The notes under the pieces are model-generated. The model saw only the letters and a list, made by a program, of their open reading frames with translations, was not told where the DNA came from and made no database searches. This document shows, in pieces, positions 5,320 through 7,217 of a stretch of 7,217 bases of DNA. Both the position numbers and the translations under genes were made by a program. Origin of the DNA: Sulfurimonas sp. (GTDB taxonomy: Bacteria > Campylobacterota > Campylobacteria > Campylobacterales > Sulfurimonadaceae); assembly GCA_002733155.1 (NCBI GenBank), contig NVUO01000037.1:967-8183 (forward strand). The letters are read 5' to 3'. Position 1 is the first letter of the stretch, and the number at the start of each line of letters is the position of its first letter.

Positions 5320-6367
5320 CTTCTACCCATGTGATTTTTGCGTCATTCACCAATTGATGACATACACCCTTTTGGTCTATTGGTCTACAAGCATCTTTGA
5401 GAGGATTAGAATGAAGTACAATTTTTGTAGATTCGTTTTCAACGGCTTTTACTTTCTTAAAAGAATTTTCAAAACTATCTTCGGATGTATTAATTATCCC
5501 TTCATATATATCATCTTTAAAATTTTGATAAACTTTTTCAGGTAAGTTGTCTCTCGTTAAACTTCTTAGCTCTTCTGCATTATAAAAACTCTTTCTTGCA
5601 GTATTAAAATGCCTTTCATATTTAGAGTCTATAATATTTTCAACTTTTTCAACTAGATCCTTTGAATCTGAATCATAAGCTTTTATTAATTGATTAACAT
5701 ATCGAAGATGTTTGTCCTCTTCTACTAAAGGTATTTCTTCAATTATTTTTCTTGAAGGCAAACTGCCTCCAAACTTCAGTAAATGATTACGATGGATTTC
5801 GTGTTCTTTAGCAATTATTTTTGGGCTTATCTTGTCAAAAATACTAAAATCAAATTTTTCAAAAAATACTAATAAATCACCTTTTAATGGTATTTGTTTA
5901 CTCTTCGTGATTTCACTTTTACATTTTTTATCCCATTGTATTTTTAACTCATTTTTTAATTTAGGTGGATTTTTCAAATACATTGAAAGTGTAGTTCCTA
6001 TTCCATTTGTTCCAACAAGATAATATTTTTTAGGTATAGGATATTTTTTTATGAACGAATAATAAATTACTTTTCCAAACTCTATCCACATGCTACTTGG
6101 AGACAATGGTTGGGCATAACGTTTACACTGATAACATTCCCATTTATAATTTGTAGGATTCTCTTTTGGATTTGTAAGATATGCACTAACATCTATACCC
6201 ATATCTCCAGCACCAGCTAATCGTTCTACTTTATAATCATCGTATTTAAGACCTACCCATTCCTCAACCAACTCTTCCCACTCATTAGGGGACATTAATT
6301 GAATCATCTTAATTGGCTCAATTTGCTTACCTATAGAAACTTGCTGAGCTGTAATATATTTTGCCAA
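5312..6367 (-). CDS. ABC-3C effector: Mrr-like PD-(D/E)xK nuclease with ABC-3C C-terminal domain
   Basis: A 351-residue protein and first gene of the operon. Residues about 25-130 form a restriction-endonuclease fold: NEWEELVEEW (28-37) carries the helix glutamate, GAGDMGIDVSAY gives catalytic D59, and WECYQCKRY gives Q80-x-K82, the Mrr-type variant of the PD-(D/E)xK site. Residues about 215-351 match the C-terminal domain that marks ABC-3C effectors: HFNTARKSFYNAEELRSLTR (253-272), then DQKGVCHQLVNDAKITWV (331-348). It likely cuts invading DNA (or host DNA, as an abortive response) when released by the other two components. The TTG start is supported by AGGAG (6376-6380) 8 nt upstream. Only 21 nt separate the start from the cassette core. 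Confidence 0.85.
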   Translation of the reverse strand: MAKYITAQQVSIGKQIEPIKMIQLMSPNEWEELVEEWVGLKYDDYKVERLAGAGDMGIDVSAYLTNPKENPTNYKWECYQCKRYAQPLSPSSMWIEFGKVIYYSFIKKYPIPKKYYLVGTNGIGTTLSMYLKNPPKLKNELKIQWDKKCKSEITKSKQIPLKGDLLVFFEKFDFSIFDKISPKIIAKEHEIHRNHLLKFGGSLPSRKIIEEIPLVEEDKHLRYVNQLIKAYDSDSKDLVEKVENIIDSKYERHFNTARKSFYNAEELRSLTRDNLPEKVYQNFKDDIYEGIINTSEDSFENSFKKVKAVENESTKIVLHSNPLKDACRPIDQKGVCHQLVNDAKITWVEDE

Positions 6368-6375
6368 TTTTATTT

Positions 6376-6380
6376 CTCCT
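6376..6380 (-). promoter_or_regulatory. Shine-Dalgarno deciding the nuclease TTG start
   Basis: AGGAG on the minus strand, 8 nt before TTG at 6367. The first downstream ATG would remove the N-terminal 20 residues and has no comparable site. Confidence 0.65.
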
Positions 6381-6388
6381 ATTCTTGA

Positions 6389-6524
6389 ACCTAACGGGGG
6401 CGCGGGTGAGTAACGCCCAAATTAAAAATTTTAATTTTTTGTTTGGGTGCTTGCTCCTCCCGCTTGTTATCTGGCGCTGAGCGACAGATGACCAGTGGGT
6501 GTTCAACCCGCGCCCCCGTTATCC
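6389..6524 (-). repeat. attC-like composite palindrome of mini-cassette copy 2
   Basis: The same structure as at 2842-2977: R' GTTAGGT (6389-6395), R'' GGATAAC (6518-6524), the 16-bp GC-rich outer stem and the nested AGATAAC site, all base-for-base identical. Only the 37-nt terminal hairpin (6415-6451) differs. Confidence 0.65.
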
Positions 6525-6545
6525 GGTCACGCAGTGAGCGGATAA
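6395..6545 (-). mobile_element. Gene-less 151-bp mini-cassette, copy 2
   Basis: Identical in length to copy 1 at 2848-2998. Over the repeat 6389-6547, including flanking core bases, 122 of 122 positions outside the 37-nt hairpin match. Identity ends right after the outer core box GGATAACG (6540-6547), as cassette-type insertion predicts. It lies between the Fic cassette attC and the nuclease gene. Confidence 0.7.
6415..6451. repeat. Variable terminal hairpin of mini-cassette copy 2
   Basis: In the same register as copy 1, CCCAAA (6416-6421) pairs with TTTGGG (6442-6447). G-T wobbles flank it at 6415/6448 and 6422/6441. The AT-rich middle can form an alternative AAATTAAAA/TTTTAATTT hairpin. 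Confidence 0.65.
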
Positions 6546-6607
6546 CGGTCGAAGATAGCCGATAAATTTCCGCTAGGTAATTTATTGGTTACTCTGTTTT
6601 ATTGTAC
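6540..6607 (-). repeat. attC site of the Fic cassette, degenerate R''
   Basis: A 68-bp palindrome just after the Fic stop. On the minus strand R' is GTTATCC (6540-6546), and the position of R'' is taken by GTACAAT (6601-6607), with AAT for the usual AAC. The plus-strand hairpin CCGATAAATT (6559-6568) pairs with AATTTATTGG (6579-6588) around one G-T wobble, capped by CCGCTAGG. It is related to the TIR cassette attC in hairpin and loop. Confidence 0.7.
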
Positions 6608-6610
6608 TTT

Positions 6611-7217
6611 TTAGTCTAGTAAGTCCATACTATTTTCAATACTCTCATCTATAAACTTAAAAAGTTCATTTTTATCATTAATAGCTTTTAAGTATTCACT
6701 TCTATGCTCATTCTCAATAAGTGGTGGAACGATATTATTTTGAATAGCTTGAAAAGCCATTATTAATCTTCCCACTCTTCCATTTCCATCGGCAAATGGA
6801 TGTACTCTTTCAAATAAGATATGAAACTCTGCAATATCTTCTAAACTCATATTATTACTATTAAATCTATAAAGTAGATTTTCTAAATCATTTGAAATTT
6901 TATTAGGTGCTGATAGTTTTATATCTACACCTTTTATATATCTTTCATCTAGTCTATATGCTCCGATAGGCTTTGAGACAAATTGAGGTGCTACATGTAG
7001 AGCATCTTCAAACATGATTGCATGAATATCTTTTATAAAACTACTATCAATAATATTTTCTTTATTTGTTGCTTCACGAACTATGACATCATAAGCTTTT
7101 GCAAAGCCTAAGATAACAAGTTGTTCGTGTAAGGGTTTATCTCCAGCCGTATTTCCGTGTTCAAGTAACTCTTTTGTTTCACCAAAAGAAAGAGTTGTTC
7201 CTTCCATTGCATTAGAG
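6611..7217 (-). CDS. Fic family protein, 5' part cut by window edge
   Basis: The reading frame stays open to the right edge (codons for S-N-A precede the first visible Met), so the true start lies outside; at least 202 residues are present. HPFADGNGRVGR is a complete Fic catalytic motif with the essential His and the phosphate-binding GNGR. At the N-terminal edge SNAMEG fits the (S/T)xxxE(G/N) inhibitory motif, which makes this a class II, self-inhibited Fic enzyme. GAYRLDERYIKG is the substrate-holding flap. Such proteins transfer AMP from ATP to a hydroxyl of a target protein, here unknown. The stop TAA is followed at once by an attC, so the gene belongs to its own cassette. A stress, toxin or defence role is plausible but not shown. 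Confidence 0.9.
   Translation of the reverse strand, partial: SNAMEGTTLSFGETKELLEHGNTAGDKPLHEQLVILGFAKAYDVIVREATNKENIIDSSFIKDIHAIMFEDALHVAPQFVSKPIGAYRLDERYIKGVDIKLSAPNKISNDLENLLYRFNSNNMSLEDIAEFHILFERVHPFADGNGRVGRLIMAFQAIQNNIVPPLIENEHRSEYLKAINDKNELFKFIDESIENSMDLLD

Larger units (their letters stand above)
2999..6394 (-). mobile_element. Integron gene cassette carrying a three-gene ABC-3C system
   Basis: A 3396-bp cassette starting TTAGGTT after the G at 6395. Its core GTTAGGTT is the exact complement of its own extended R'' AACCTAAC (3041-3048). It carries a complete three-gene operon whose last stop codon lies inside the R'' box. This is large for an integron cassette. Confidence 0.75.

Noticed and set aside
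5294..6023. Plus-strand open frames opposite the nuclease gene
   Set aside because: Antisense to a gene with recognisable catalytic and C-terminal motifs; no ribosome site or family pattern.
2842..6547. CRISPR array
   Set aside because: Only two long repeats 3.5 kb apart, with genes between them and no spacer-repeat periodicity.

Overview
This is a low-GC (AT-rich) bacterial window in which every convincing gene lies on the minus strand. The genes are separated by compact, GC-richer, imperfectly palindromic sites. These fit the attC recombination sites of an integron: R'' boxes of the RYYYAAC type, R' boxes starting GTT, paired L-box arms and a variable terminal hairpin. Three consecutive gene-bearing cassettes each start and end with their own matching 8-nt core, which is hard to explain except as integron cassettes. 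No integrase or attI is visible, so this is an internal part of an array or an integrase-less cassette cluster. Base composition and protein style would suit a Campylobacterota (Arcobacter-like) or another AT-rich Gram-negative host. That is a guess; the lipoproteins support only a Gram-negative-type cell.

Layout in transcription order (right to left). (1) A Fic-family AMP-transferase gene runs off the right edge and is followed by its attC. (2) A gene-less 151-bp mini-cassette follows. (3) A 3.4-kb cassette then carries a complete three-gene ABC-three-component (ABC-3C) predicted defence operon: an Mrr-like nuclease fused to an ABC-3C C-terminal domain, a middle component of the MC2 type, and a zinc-hook-bearing ABC ATPase. 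(4) A second copy of the 151-bp mini-cassette follows; the two copies are identical except for a 37-nt hairpin. (5) The next cassette encodes a protein with an unrecognised N-terminal domain and a C-terminal TIR domain. (6) The next cassette carries two overlapping lipoprotein genes. (7) Last come a degenerate attC, a frameshifted remnant of a small HTH-like cassette gene, and a DUF4160 gene at the left edge.

Functionally the window looks like a cassette-borne defence cluster. The ABC-3C system probably uses its ATPase and middle component to sense or act on invading nucleic acid and license the nuclease. The TIR protein probably cleaves NAD or makes a signal after its N-terminal region senses infection. 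Fic may modify a protein target. The most notable points are the whole ABC-3C operon packaged as one cassette, and the duplicated gene-less mini-cassette placed immediately upstream of both defence cassettes, with a covarying hairpin inside an otherwise invariant element.
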